A stretch of DNA of 64,000 nucleotides from Actinopolymorpha sp. NPDC004070 (GCF_040610475.1 NZ_JBEXMJ010000007.1:277755-341754); one strand, 5' to 3'; shown: positions 38,194 to 47,443, counted from the first letter of the stretch. The notes: generated by a model from the sequence alone, not told the origin. Program-made: numbers and translations.

Positions 38194-39678
38194 ATGACAC
38201 TACGACGCGAAGATCACACCGACGCCGACCGTACGGCGCCGACAGCACCGGCGGATGACGCCGGCCTGCGCATCACGGTGGTCGACCGGGAGTTTCCGGT
38301 GGACGACCCCGCGACAGGCGAACTGGACCTGGAAGACCGCCAGGCCCTCCGGCGGGTGGCCGGATTCTCCACCCAGCTCACCGATATCACCGAGGTCGAG
38401 TACCGCCGGCTCCAGCTGGAGCGCGTGGTCCTCGTCGGGGTGTGGACCGGTGGAAGCATCGCCGACGCCGAAAACTCCCTCCTCGAGCTCAAGCTGCTCT
38501 CGGAGACTGCCGGCGCGGAGGTGCTGGAAGGGCTGATCCAGCGGCGCAGCCGGCCCGACCAGGCGACCTACATCGGGCGCGGAAAGGTCGAGGAGCTGCG
38601 CGAGGAGGTGATCGCCACCGGCGCGGACACCGTGATCTGCGACGGCGAGCTGAGCCCCGCCCAGCTGCGCAACCTGGAGGAGCGGGTCAAGGTAAAGGTC
38701 ATCGACCGCACCGCGCTGATCCTGGACATCTTCGCCCAGCACGCCAAGAGCCGTGAGGGCAAGGCCCAGGTCGAGCTGGCCCAGCTGTCCTACTTCCTTC
38801 CCCGCCTACGTGGTTGGGGTGGCAACCTCTCCCGTCAGGCCGGCGGCCGTGCGGGCGGTGCCAGTGGCGGTGTCGGTGTGCGTGGCCCCGGTGAGACGAA
38901 GATCGAGCTCGACCGGCGCCGCATCCGCACCCGGATGGCCAAGCTTCGGCGCGACATCGAGGGCATGAAGACCGGCCGCAGCACCAAGCGGCAGCGGCGG
39001 CGCCGTAACGCCGTGCCCTCCGTCGCGATCGCCGGCTACACCAACGCCGGCAAGTCCTCGTTGCTCAACCGGCTCACCGGTGCCGGGGTGCTGGTCGAGG
39101 ACGCGTTGTTCGCCACGCTGGACCCGACGACCCGCCGGGCCACCGCGCCCGACGGGCGGCTGTTCACCTTGACCGACACGGTTGGCTTCGTCCGGCACCT
39201 GCCGCACCAGTTGGTGGAGGCGTTCCGGTCGACGCTGGAGGAGGTTGCCGAGGCCGATCTCGTCGTGCACGTCGTGGACGGCGCGCACGCCGACCCCGCG
39301 GGCCAGATCAGTGCCGTACGCGAGGTGCTGGCCGAGGCCGGTGCGGGTGACCTGCCGGAGATCGTGGCGATCAACAAGGCCGACCTGGCCGACCCGATCG
39401 AGCTGGCCCGGCTGCAGACGCTGGTGCCCCGTTCCGTCGTGGTCTCCGCGCGCACCGGCGCGGGCGTGCCGGAGCTGCTGGAGATGATCGGCGCCGCGCT
39501 GCCCCACCCCGAGGTCGAGGTGAGTGCGCTCGTCCCGTACGCCCGCGGTGACCTGGTGGCGAAGGTGCACGAGCACGGCGAGGTGATCGAGGTCGAGCAC
39601 ACCGCCGACGGCACCCGGCTGCGTGCCCGGGTCGATCCCGGTCTGGCGGCGACGCTGAACGGCTTCGCCACCGCCTGA
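38194..39678 (+). CDS. hflX: GTPase HflX
   Basis: The product is 494 residues from ATG 38194. The N-terminal HflX domain (about 70-225) includes ATYIGRGKVEELRE and the Gly-rich loop in the QAGGRAGGASGG region. The GTPase domain has G1 GYTNAGKSS, G3 DTVGF and G4 NKAD. HflX binds the 50S subunit and splits stalled ribosomes under stress. The gene follows dapF as in mycobacteria, though a sugar-acid dehydratase has been inserted, and a 26-bp palindrome follows the stop. Confidence 0.95.
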   Translation: MTLRREDHTDADRTAPTAPADDAGLRITVVDREFPVDDPATGELDLEDRQALRRVAGFSTQLTDITEVEYRRLQLERVVLVGVWTGGSIADAENSLLELKLLSETAGAEVLEGLIQRRSRPDQATYIGRGKVEELREEVIATGADTVICDGELSPAQLRNLEERVKVKVIDRTALILDIFAQHAKSREGKAQVELAQLSYFLPRLRGWGGNLSRQAGGRAGGASGGVGVRGPGETKIELDRRRIRTRMAKLRRDIEGMKTGRSTKRQRRRRNAVPSVAIAGYTNAGKSSLLNRLTGAGVLVEDALFATLDPTTRRATAPDGRLFTLTDTVGFVRHLPHQLVEAFRSTLEEVAEADLVVHVVDGAHADPAGQISAVREVLAEAGAGDLPEIVAINKADLADPIELARLQTLVPRSVVVSARTGAGVPELLEMIGAALPHPEVEVSALVPYARGDLVAKVHEHGEVIEVEHTADGTRLRARVDPGLAATLNGFATA

Positions 39679-39682
39679 GTGC

Positions 39683-39708
39683 CGCGTGGTGCGCCGGCGC
39701 ACCACGCG
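39683..39708 (+). terminator. 26-bp perfect palindrome after hflX
   Basis: The arms CGCGTGGTGCGCC and GGCGCACCACGCG meet with no spacer, five bases after the stop codon. This forms a very stable hairpin without a T-tail, consistent with an actinobacterial I-shaped terminator. Confidence 0.65.
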
Positions 39709-39735
39709 CACATACGGCTGAACGTTCCGCGCGAT

Positions 39736-39767
39736 CGGGTGTCCTCGGGTGGTCTCGGGGACACCCG
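39736..39767. terminator. Second hairpin in the hflX/rhomboid convergent gap
   Basis: CGGGTGTCC (39736-39744) and GGACACCCG (39759-39767) pair around a 14-base loop. It lies ten bases from the 3' end of the minus-strand rhomboid gene and could terminate it. Confidence 0.55.
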
Positions 39768-39777
39768 TTCGCGCTCG

Positions 39778-40410
39778 TCAGCCGCGGTAGCTCGCGACGG
39801 TCGGCGGATGGCGCCGGGCCTCGCTGAGCAGGCCGGCGGTGAGCACGCCGCCGATGGCACCGAACAGATGCCCCTGCCAGGAGATCCCGGCCTGGGGCAG
39901 AAGCCCACCCAGTAACGCACCGCCCCACACCAGGATGACCACCAGGCCGATCAGGAGTTGGCCGAGGCTGCGGCTGAACACGCCGCGGGCGATGAGGTAT
40001 GTCGCGTACCCGAACACCACGCCGCTCGCACCGATCGTCACCGAACCCGGCGGAGACGTCAGCCAGGTGCCGAGGCCGCTGACCAGCGCGATCAGTCCGG
40101 TGACCAGCAGGAGCCGGGCCGCGCCCGCCACCGCGATGATCGCGCCCAGCATCAGCAGCGGAATGGTGTTGGAGATCAGGTGGCCGAAGCCCGCGTGCAG
40201 GAACGGTGCGAACGCGATGCCGAGCAGCCCCTCGGTCTCGCGCGCCTGGATGCCGTAGCCGTCCAGGTGATGGCCGAGCATCAGGTCGGCCATCTCGCTC
40301 ACCCACATCAGGCCGATCAGCCCGATGAGCGCCTTCAGACCCGTGACGCCGGGGTCGGGTGCCCGACCGGATCCGCGTCGGTCGGACCATCGGGAGGTCT
40401 CGAAGGCCAT
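39778..40410 (-). CDS. Rhomboid family intramembrane serine protease
   Basis: The 210-residue product has six hydrophobic segments. The catalytic pair is Ser129 in GASGVVFGY and His181 in QGHLFGAIGG. The HAGFGHLISN motif marks the second membrane helix. Rhomboids cut transmembrane substrates inside the bilayer; no substrate can be proposed. The start is ATG 40410, facing away from the GIDE gene across a gap that holds a 40-bp palindrome. Confidence 0.92.
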   Translation of the reverse strand: MAFETSRWSDRRGSGRAPDPGVTGLKALIGLIGLMWVSEMADLMLGHHLDGYGIQARETEGLLGIAFAPFLHAGFGHLISNTIPLLMLGAIIAVAGAARLLLVTGLIALVSGLGTWLTSPPGSVTIGASGVVFGYATYLIARGVFSRSLGQLLIGLVVILVWGGALLGGLLPQAGISWQGHLFGAIGGVLTAGLLSEARRHPPTVASYRG

Positions 40411-40507
40411 ATCCCAACCATGCCTGATCGGTGCAAGGGCGCGGGTGGACGCCCCTGATTCTCAGCAGCTTCTCATTCCCGCGCTTCTCCGTGGTGCCCG
40501 CGTTCGC

Positions 40508-40547
40508 CGGTGACCCCGTGCTCCCCGCGGGGAGCACGGGGTCACCG
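40508..40547. repeat. Perfect 40-bp palindrome in a divergent intergenic region
   Basis: Two 20-base arms (40508-40527 and 40528-40547) are exact reverse complements with no spacer; the centre reads CCCCGCGGGG. The flanking genes diverge, so a terminator is unexpected. It could be an attenuator, a very long operator, or a cruciform-prone element. Confidence 0.8.
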
Positions 40548-40549
40548 CG

Positions 40550-40582
40550 GGGATTCCCTTGTCTCGTTTGGGATTCCTTGTC
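40550..40582 (+). repeat. Imperfect direct repeat next to the palindrome
   Basis: GGGATTCCCTTGTC (40550) and GGGATTCCTTGTC (40570) are 20 bases apart, about two helical turns. Their position upstream of the GIDE gene suits paired regulator binding. Confidence 0.5.
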
Positions 40583-40667
40583 GCATCCCGCATCCTGCCG
40601 GTATCCGTGGACTCTCGCGGACATTAGGATCGTCCGAGTTTTCACAGAACGCACGGGGGGCAGTCGA

Positions 40668-41444
40668 ATGATCGTCGTGGGCATCGTCGTCCTGGTCGTG
40701 GGGGCTGTGTGCGCATACTTCGCCCGGAGCGCGCGTGCCAGGCAGCACGCCATGATCACCACCGACACGCTGAGCGCACAGGAGCTGGGTGCCCTTCAGC
40801 AGGCCGCCGTGCAGGCCGCCGGGCCGGGTGCCTTTCGCTACCGGGTCGAGGTGACCGGTCAACTGTGCGCCGGTGAGGCCGGGCCCCTGAGGTCGGAGCT
40901 CGCGAAGGTCGACTGCGTCTGGCACCGGCACGTGGTGACCCGGAAATACTGGGAGACCCGGCGCGACAGAAAGGGGAGCAGCCGACGGGTCAGCCGTACC
41001 GAAGTCGTGTCCCAGCACTCCTCCGGGCAGCCCTTTCGCGTGCAGGACCCGAGCGGTGTGGTGACGGTCTACCCGGGTGACGTCGCGGTCGACGGGGCGC
41101 AGAAGGTGCTCGACCGGTTCGAGCGAGACACCGGCGGTGGCCAGGCCACCCTCCAGCTCGGGAAGTTCCGCATGAGCATCCCGGCCGGTGATTCCGGCAC
41201 CGACGGTTATCAGTACGAGGAGTGGGTCCTGCGCCCGGGCCGGCGGGCCTACGTTCTGGGCGAGGCGAGCGACGGTACCGGCGAGCTCGCCATCACCGAT
41301 CCCCTGATCGTGAGTACCCGCACCGAGGCCGAACTGCTCGCCAGGTCACACTCCCGGCAACAGGCGTTCACGATCGCGGCGGTGGTAGCGGCGGTGGGCG
41401 GGGTCGCCTCGACCGCCGTCGGCCTGGTCCAGATCTTCGGCTAG
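40668..41444 (+). CDS. GIDE-domain (E3 ubiquitin ligase-like) membrane protein
   Basis: ATG 40668 after GGGGGG gives 258 residues. A membrane segment (1-20) is followed by a domain containing GQLCAGEAGPLRSELAKVDC, WHRHVVTRKYWE and RPGRRAYVLGEASDG. This pattern fits the GIDE domain of mitochondrial MUL1/MULAN, known also in bacteria. A second membrane segment closes the chain. No RING finger is present, so ligase activity is not implied. The function in bacteria is unknown. Confidence 0.7.
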   Translation: MIVVGIVVLVVGAVCAYFARSARARQHAMITTDTLSAQELGALQQAAVQAAGPGAFRYRVEVTGQLCAGEAGPLRSELAKVDCVWHRHVVTRKYWETRRDRKGSSRRVSRTEVVSQHSSGQPFRVQDPSGVVTVYPGDVAVDGAQKVLDRFERDTGGGQATLQLGKFRMSIPAGDSGTDGYQYEEWVLRPGRRAYVLGEASDGTGELAITDPLIVSTRTEAELLARSHSRQQAFTIAAVVAAVGGVASTAVGLVQIFG

Positions 41445-41531
41445 GGCCCGTCTGGCACGGTCGTCACCAGGTGTCCGGGGCGGCCGGCCGGGTACGCCCG
41501 CCGACCGCCGGGCTGCGTGTGCCGTGATCCG

Positions 41532-43439
41532 TCAGGACTCCGTGCGACCACCGAGGTGCTCGGCCAGGAAGCGCTCGGCCGCGGCGTAGTAGATCTCGCG
41601 GTTCTCCGGCCGGGCGAGTCCGTGTCCCTCGTCGGGGAATAGGAGGTACTCGTGGGGGAGTCCCTTCGCCTTCAGCGCGTCCACGATCTGCTCCGCCTCG
41701 GCCTGCTTCACCCGCGGGTCGTTGGCGCCATGCGCCACCAGGACCGGGATGGCGATGTCGTCGACTCGGGAGAGTGGAGAGCGTTCCCAGAGCATGTCCT
41801 TCTCGGTCTCCGGGTCTCCCACCTTGGCGTACATCATCGCTACCAGCGGCTTCCAGTACGGCGGGATCGAGCTGAGCAGGGTGAGCAGGTTGGACGGCCC
41901 GCACAGGTCGACCGCGCAGCGGAACGCCTCCGGGGTGAACGCCGCGCCGGCGAGGGCCGCGTAACCGCCGTAGGAGCCGCCCATGATGCCCACCCGGTCG
42001 CGATCGACGAGACCCCGGCCGACCAGGTGCTCGACCGCGTCCAGGAGGTCGGTGTGCATCGACCGGCCCCACTGTTTGTCGCCGGCGTTGCCGAACGCCT
42101 TGCCGTAGCCGGTGGAGCCGCGGTAGTTGATCTCCACGCTGACGTAGCCGCGGTTGGCGAGCCACTGCGCCTCGGCGTTGTAGCCCCAGCTGTCGCGGGC
42201 CCACGGGCCGCCGTGGACGTTCAGCACCGCCGGCAGGTCACGGCGTTCGATGTCGGGCGGGAACGTCAGGTAGCCGTGGATCTCCAGACCGTCCCGGGCG
42301 GTGAACGCGAACGGCTCCATCGGAGCCAGCGGATAGCCCGCGAGGTCCGGCTTGTGGGAGAACAGGAACTTCAGGCTCCTCGTCGGCCGGTCGTACAAGT
42401 AGTAGCGCACCGGGCCGTCGGAGGGCATCAACGAGACCAGCCAGGTGCGTTCGGTGCGTTCGGACCTGGTGATCCCGAGCTCACCGTCGAGCCCCAGCGC
42501 GGACCGCACCTCCTCCACCGCCCGGCCGAAGTCCTCGTCGATGTACTCCCAGACCTCGCGGTCCTTGTCGAAGATCACCGCCTGCGGCGCCCTGGTCTGT
42601 GGGTCGAACTCGACCCCGCCGACGTCGTAGGCGTCGTCACCGGCGAGCACCCTCTGTGAGCTGCCGTCCGCGCCCGCCTGTCCGTCGCTCTGCCCGCCGC
42701 CCAGTTCGGCTTCCCGCTCAGCCGCGGCCAGGTCGACCTCGACCAGCCGGGCGGCGTTGACCCCCACCGACGACACGAGGTAGAGGGTGCGGCCGTCGCG
42801 GGAGAAGCCCAGCGGGCTGGTCGTGTTGGTGTCCTCGGCCGACACCTCCAGCCAGGGGTGGAAGTCGCCGGCCTCGTCGGCGAGGTAGTAGACCGCGCCG
42901 CCGTCCTCGGTGATCGAGGCCGCGCCGCGCACCTCCAGGTCGGTGTCGGCCAGCCAGCCGACGAAGCCGGGGTTCTCGATCCGCTTGTGCAGCTCGTCGG
43001 TCTCCAGGTCGAGCTCGTAGACGTCGTGCAGCTCGGGCCGGTCCTTGTTGATGCCGAGCAGCACCGTGGTCGGATGCCAGCGGTTGTGGCCGAGGACCCG
43101 GACCTGCACGCCGTCGTACGGCGTGACACACCGCTCGCGGCCGTCGGTGAGGTCGAGCAGGTGCAGCCGCCAGTTTTCGTCGCCGTCGGCGTCCTGGAGG
43201 TAGAACAACGTCCGGTCGTCGTGGCAGAAGCCGAAGACCCGGATGCCCTGGCCACGGTCGTGGGTGAGCGGCGTCGCCTCCTGCGGGCGGTCGACCGGGC
43301 CGACCCAGACGTTCAGTACGCCGTCCTCGGGAGCCAGGAATCCGAGCAGCGTGCCGTCGGGGGAGACCGTGGGGCTCGCGTAGGTCGGGTTCCCGAACAG
43401 AACCCCGCGGGGGATGAGCGGAACGGCGTCGTAGGTCAT
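41532..43439 (-). CDS. S9 family prolyl-oligopeptidase-like peptidase
   Basis: The 635-residue product starts at ATG 43439. Residues 1-370 form a beta-propeller-like region. The C-terminal alpha/beta-hydrolase domain has nucleophile Ser489 in GGSYGGYAA, Asp574 in HGANDPRV and His606 in DEGHGLA, with the oxyanion-side HGGPWARDSWGY. S9 enzymes (acylaminoacyl-peptidase or prolyl oligopeptidase type) cleave short peptides. No signal peptide is seen, so it is cytoplasmic. Confidence 0.92.
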   Translation of the reverse strand: MTYDAVPLIPRGVLFGNPTYASPTVSPDGTLLGFLAPEDGVLNVWVGPVDRPQEATPLTHDRGQGIRVFGFCHDDRTLFYLQDADGDENWRLHLLDLTDGRERCVTPYDGVQVRVLGHNRWHPTTVLLGINKDRPELHDVYELDLETDELHKRIENPGFVGWLADTDLEVRGAASITEDGGAVYYLADEAGDFHPWLEVSAEDTNTTSPLGFSRDGRTLYLVSSVGVNAARLVEVDLAAAEREAELGGGQSDGQAGADGSSQRVLAGDDAYDVGGVEFDPQTRAPQAVIFDKDREVWEYIDEDFGRAVEEVRSALGLDGELGITRSERTERTWLVSLMPSDGPVRYYLYDRPTRSLKFLFSHKPDLAGYPLAPMEPFAFTARDGLEIHGYLTFPPDIERRDLPAVLNVHGGPWARDSWGYNAEAQWLANRGYVSVEINYRGSTGYGKAFGNAGDKQWGRSMHTDLLDAVEHLVGRGLVDRDRVGIMGGSYGGYAALAGAAFTPEAFRCAVDLCGPSNLLTLLSSIPPYWKPLVAMMYAKVGDPETEKDMLWERSPLSRVDDIAIPVLVAHGANDPRVKQAEAEQIVDALKAKGLPHEYLLFPDEGHGLARPENREIYYAAAERFLAEHLGGRTES

Positions 43440-43656
43440 GCAGCGATCCCACCACATCCCGGGGAGATTCGGCAGGTCGGGACGTCCGTGCCCTGCTTGT
43501 ATGTCCTGCCCTGCCCTGATGTCCGGCCCCGCCCTGCCTGCCACCCGGCCCGCCCTGCCTGCCGTCCGAGCACGGCGTGCCGCCTCTCCCCGGCCTGCCC
43601 TGCTCGACCGGGCGGCTCGTGCGGTGCCGTCGGTTCGGGCCGGACCGGGCCCGGTA

Positions 43657-43669
43657 TAGCCTCGCGGGA
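43657..43669 (+). promoter_or_regulatory. Leaderless-type promoter of dinG
   Basis: TAGCCT (43657-43662), within GGTATAGCCT, lies six bases before ATG 43669. The spacer upstream (about 43480-43600) is a CCTGCC-rich low-complexity tract. No LexA box was seen here. Confidence 0.5.
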
Positions 43670-45756
43670 TGGCCGACGCAGCGCGGGGTTCCGCCGACCA
43701 GCAACGTCCCGACCACCGCGTGCGAGAGTTGCTCCACGACGCCGTCGACGCCCTCGCCGGCATGGAGCGCCCCGGTCAGTTGGTGATGGCGGATGCGGTC
43801 GCCCGGGCGATCGCCACCGGCGAGCATCTCGTCGTCCAGGCGGGTACCGGCACCGGGAAGTCTCTTGCCTACCTCGTCCCGGCGTTCCTGAACCCCGGCG
43901 GCGGCAAGCGTCCCGTCGTGGTCGCCACCGCCACCCTCGCGTTGCAGGCCCAGCTGGTCGGCCGCGACCTTCCGCAGCTCGCGGACGCGATCGAGAAGCG
44001 GCTCGAACGCCGTCCGTCGTACGCCATCCTCAAGGGACGCCACAACTACGCCTGCCTGCACCGCGTCCGTGACGGTGTGCCCGACGAGCAGGGCGCGCTG
44101 CTGGAACGCGTGCCGAGCGGTCCGCTCGGCCGGCAGGTGCTGGAGCTTCGGTCGTGGGCGGCGAAGCAGGCGCAGACCGGCGGTGACGGTGACCGGGACG
44201 CCGCGCCCACCCACCAGGACCGCGCCTGGGCGCAGGTCGCGGTGTCCTCCCGGGAGTGCCTGGGCGCGCAGCGCTGCCCGTACGGCGAGGAGTGCTTCGC
44301 CGAACGCGCCCGCGAGCGCGCTCTCGCGGCGGACGTGATCGTCACCAACCACGCGCTCCTCGCCATCGACGCGCTGGAGAACATCTCGGTGCTCCCGGAC
44401 TATGACGTGGTGATCATCGACGAGGCGCACGAACTCGCCGCCCGGGTGACCGGGACCGCCTCGGCCGAGCTCAGCCCGGGCATGATCGAGCGCGCCGCCC
44501 GGAGGGCGACCCCGTTCTGCGAGGGCGGTGAGGCCGACCCGCTGGAGGACGCGGGGGAGGCGCTGCGCTCGGCGCTGGCGTCCGCCCCGCTGGGCAGGGT
44601 GGAGACACCCAGCTCTGAGCTGGCCGCCGCGGTCGCACTGGTCCGTGACTCCGCGCGCGCGGCCTGGTCGGCGTTCCCCAGCGAGAAGAAGGACTCCGAC
44701 GCCGAGTCGGGCCGGCGGCAGGCGCGTTCCTACGTCGAGCAGATCCGCGACGTCGCCGAACGCGTCAGCGCGTTGTCGCCGTACGACGTGGTGTGGGTGG
44801 CCGAACGCGAGCGGGGTGGTCCGGAGCTTCGGGTCGCGCCGCTGTCGGTCGCGGGCCTGCTACGGGAGAAGCTGCTCGCCGAGCGGACCTGCGTCCTCAC
44901 CTCGGCAACACTGAAGCTGGGCGGGGACTTCGACTCCGCCGCACGGTCGGTGGGTCTGCGCCCGGTCGACCGGATCCCGGACGGGGAGGACGGCCGGGCC
45001 GGCGGGGGTACGCCCGAACAGACCGGGAAGCAGGACCGCGAACCGGCGGGTGAGGGCGGCAAGGACGTCGTGGAGCCGCTGCCATGGCGCGCTCTGGATG
45101 TCGGCTCGCCGTTCGACTACGAGCGGCAGGCGATCCTCTACGTCGCCCGCAGGTTGGCTCCGCCCGGTCGTGGCGGGATCTCCCCGCGTGTCCTGGAGGA
45201 GGTCGGCGAGCTGGTGGAGGCGGCCGGCGGTGCGACGTTGGGGTTGTTCTCGTCCCGCCGGGCGGCGGAGGAGGCGGCCGCGGCGGTGCGGGACCGGCTG
45301 GGAACGGAGGTGCTCTGCCAGGGCGAGGGGCAGCTGAGTGAGCTGCACCGGAGGTTCGCCGCCGAGCCGGACACGTCGTTGTTCGGGACGCTGTCCCTGT
45401 GGCAGGGCCTCGACGTGCCGGGGGACGCCTGTCAGCTCGTGATCATCGACAGGATTCCGTTCCCGCGCCCGGACGACCCGCTGATGTCGGCGCGTCAGCG
45501 CGCGGTCGACGAGGCGGGAGGGAACGGCTTCATGTCCGTGGCGGCCACGCACGCCGCGCTCCTGCTCGCGCAGGGGGTCGGTCGCCTCATCCGCAGGTCG
45601 ACCGACCGTGGAGTGGTGGCGGTGCTCGACCCGCGGCTGGTCACCGCGCGATACGGCAACTACCTGCGGGCGTCGCTGCCGCCGATGTGGTTCACCGGAG
45701 ACCGCGACGTCGCGCTCGGTGCGCTGCGCCGGCTGCGGTCGGCCCGCGAGAGCTGA
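43669..45756 (+). CDS. dinG: DinG-family ATP-dependent DNA helicase
   Basis: The product is 695 residues. The Walker A motif AGTGTGKS is at 58-65 and the DEAH box at 251-254. Cys129, Cys197, Cys203 and Cys209 are placed to bind the iron-sulfur cluster of XPD/DinG helicases. Residues 440-475 are a low-complexity insertion. The C-terminal helicase core has LSLWQGLDVPGD and QGVGRLIRR. DinG unwinds 5'-3' and resolves R-loops and damaged forks. It resembles the actinobacterial Rv1329c type. Confidence 0.92.
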   Translation: MADAARGSADQQRPDHRVRELLHDAVDALAGMERPGQLVMADAVARAIATGEHLVVQAGTGTGKSLAYLVPAFLNPGGGKRPVVVATATLALQAQLVGRDLPQLADAIEKRLERRPSYAILKGRHNYACLHRVRDGVPDEQGALLERVPSGPLGRQVLELRSWAAKQAQTGGDGDRDAAPTHQDRAWAQVAVSSRECLGAQRCPYGEECFAERARERALAADVIVTNHALLAIDALENISVLPDYDVVIIDEAHELAARVTGTASAELSPGMIERAARRATPFCEGGEADPLEDAGEALRSALASAPLGRVETPSSELAAAVALVRDSARAAWSAFPSEKKDSDAESGRRQARSYVEQIRDVAERVSALSPYDVVWVAERERGGPELRVAPLSVAGLLREKLLAERTCVLTSATLKLGGDFDSAARSVGLRPVDRIPDGEDGRAGGGTPEQTGKQDREPAGEGGKDVVEPLPWRALDVGSPFDYERQAILYVARRLAPPGRGGISPRVLEEVGELVEAAGGATLGLFSSRRAAEEAAAAVRDRLGTEVLCQGEGQLSELHRRFAAEPDTSLFGTLSLWQGLDVPGDACQLVIIDRIPFPRPDDPLMSARQRAVDEAGGNGFMSVAATHAALLLAQGVGRLIRRSTDRGVVAVLDPRLVTARYGNYLRASLPPMWFTGDRDVALGALRRLRSARES

Positions 45757-45798
45757 GACCGCGCGAGCACAGCCGGCGTCAGCTGGTCGCCGGCCGGG

Positions 45799-46665
45799 TC
45801 AGGGGCGGTGGACGCACACCGCGACAGGGGTCTGCTGCCGGCCCTGGCCGAACGGGTTGTCGCGGAAGAGCTCGGCGAAGAACTCGGCCGGCCGGCTGGT
45901 GTCGTGGCCCAGGACATCCCGGCCCAGGTCGTTGGAATCGATCACCACGGTGCCGCCGAGCGTGCCGGCCGGACCCGGCGGGAGCACCTTGCGAAGCGTC
46001 GCGGTGATCTCGGCGGCCATCTTGTCGGGGGCCTTCGGCGGCAGCTTCGCGGAGACGTTGGACGGGAACGCGGAGTAGGGCGTCGGGCCGTCGATCGCGT
46101 TGACCCGGTGACCGGCGACCCGGTAGAACCAGCCGCGCCGGCCCAGTGCCTTGCCCACGACGCTCGCCCCGGCCGCGACCATGATGCGCGGAAGCCCGGC
46201 CTCCTTGATCGCCAGCTGCATGGTCCACGGGCTGCCGAGTCCGATGCCGTGCGGTGTGCGCTGCACCCACTTCGACAGCACCCGGGCCGCCGGAGTCGGG
46301 TTGATCTCCCAGGTGAAGTAGGACCGTCCCTGGGAGATCGCCACGATCTTCTCGCTCACCACGACGTACCAGGGCTCGTCGAACGCGCCCTCGAACCTGC
46401 TGTCGTCCTCGGCGAGCCGGACCGTCTTGACCACGTAGTCGCTGAGTTTGTCCGCCACCGGGTCACCCCGGCCGAACAGGTCGGTCTGGATCGGGACGCG
46501 TGCCCATCGCGTCCCGTCCACCTCGATGGTCAGACTCTTCCCGGCGTTGGGGTCCAGCGGCTCCTTCGGAGGAGGTCCCGGACGCCCGGACTCGGCAACA
46601 CCTATGTTGACGGGTGCCTGATCGGATCCGGGCGTGGTGCCGGTCTCAGCCGCTGGGTCGGACAT
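45799..46665 (-). CDS. Coenzyme F420-0:L-glutamate ligase-like protein
   Basis: ATG 46665 after GGGAG gives 288 residues. VVVSEKIVAISQGR and the terminal NPFGQGRQQTP motif are characteristic of the CofE/FbiB F420 gamma-glutamyl ligase fold. A stand-alone CofE would add glutamates to F420-0. This sequence looks divergent and may belong to a side branch with another substrate. It lies 43 bases behind lexA on the same strand, so it may be co-transcribed and damage-inducible. Confidence 0.65.
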   Translation of the reverse strand: MSDPAAETGTTPGSDQAPVNIGVAESGRPGPPPKEPLDPNAGKSLTIEVDGTRWARVPIQTDLFGRGDPVADKLSDYVVKTVRLAEDDSRFEGAFDEPWYVVVSEKIVAISQGRSYFTWEINPTPAARVLSKWVQRTPHGIGLGSPWTMQLAIKEAGLPRIMVAAGASVVGKALGRRGWFYRVAGHRVNAIDGPTPYSAFPSNVSAKLPPKAPDKMAAEITATLRKVLPPGPAGTLGGTVVIDSNDLGRDVLGHDTSRPAEFFAELFRDNPFGQGRQQTPVAVCVHRP

Positions 46666-46708
46666 GTCGCTCCCGGTGATGACTCCTGTGACGAGCGTCG
46701 CATCCTGC

Positions 46709-47443
46709 TCAGACGCGACGTAGAACGGCGACGACCTTACCGAGAATGACGGCATCGTCTCCAGGGATGGGCTCGTACGCCGGATTGTGAGGCACCAGCC
46801 ACACCTTGCCGTCACGGGGCCGATAGGTCTTGACGGTCGCCTCGCCGTCGATCATCGCCGAGACGATCTCCCCCGACTCCGCCTCGGGCTGCTGGCGCAC
46901 GACCACCCAGTCGCCGTCGCAGATGGCCGCCTCCACCATGGAGTCGCCTCGGACGCGGAGCAGGAAGAGCTCACCCTCGCCGACGAGCTGGCGCGGCAGC
47001 GGCATGATCTCCTCGACCGACTGCTCGGCCAGGATCGGGCCACCGGCCGCGATCCGGCCCACCACCGGCACGAACGCGGGGGCCGGGCGGTCCTCGCCGC
47101 TGTCGGTCTCGTCGTAGGCCGGCACTCCCGCCAGGGGCCGCCGGGTGGACGTGGACGGTGCGAGCACCTCGAGCGCCCGGGGCCGGTTGGGGTCGCGGCG
47201 GATGAAGCCCTTGGTCTCCAGGACCCTTAGCTGGTGGGCGACCGACGAGGACGACGTCAGCCCTACGAGGTCACCGATCTCACGCATCGCCGGGGGATAA
47301 CCGCGCGTCTCCACCGAGTCGCGGATCACCTCGAGGATGCGTCGCTGGCGTGGAGTGAGCCCGGTCGCGTCGGGTGGTCCGTCGGGGAGCTCCCGGACGG
47401 TCGCCGTCGGGGACTCGGTCGCTGTGTTTTTCCGCTTGGGCAT
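46709..47443 (-). CDS. lexA: SOS repressor LexA
   Basis: The product is 244 residues. A winged helix (about 28-92) is followed by the S24 peptidase domain. The self-cleavage bond is Ala133-Gly134 in GRIAAGGPI, with catalytic Ser168 (GDSM) and Lys205 (ATVKTY). LexA represses DNA-damage genes until RecA filaments trigger cleavage. It is read from a promoter at 47500-47528 flanked by LexA boxes, so it controls itself and the divergent LysM gene. GGAAGGAGA precedes the ATG. Confidence 0.98.
   Translation of the reverse strand: MPKRKNTATESPTATVRELPDGPPDATGLTPRQRRILEVIRDSVETRGYPPAMREIGDLVGLTSSSSVAHQLRVLETKGFIRRDPNRPRALEVLAPSTSTRRPLAGVPAYDETDSGEDRPAPAFVPVVGRIAAGGPILAEQSVEEIMPLPRQLVGEGELFLLRVRGDSMVEAAICDGDWVVVRQQPEAESGEIVSAMIDGEATVKTYRPRDGKVWLVPHNPAYEPIPGDDAVILGKVVAVLRRV

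Noticed and set aside
43480..43600. CCTGCC-rich tract before dinG as a repeat-based regulatory element
   Set aside because: The units are irregular and the tract lies well upstream of a clear leaderless -10, so it looks like compositional low complexity.
46687..46702. A second CRP-like site, TGTGA-N6-TCGCA, before the F420-ligase-like gene
   Set aside because: It has one mismatch in the half-site and lies in the short lexA/F420-ligase gap where no separate promoter is visible; chance is the simpler explanation.
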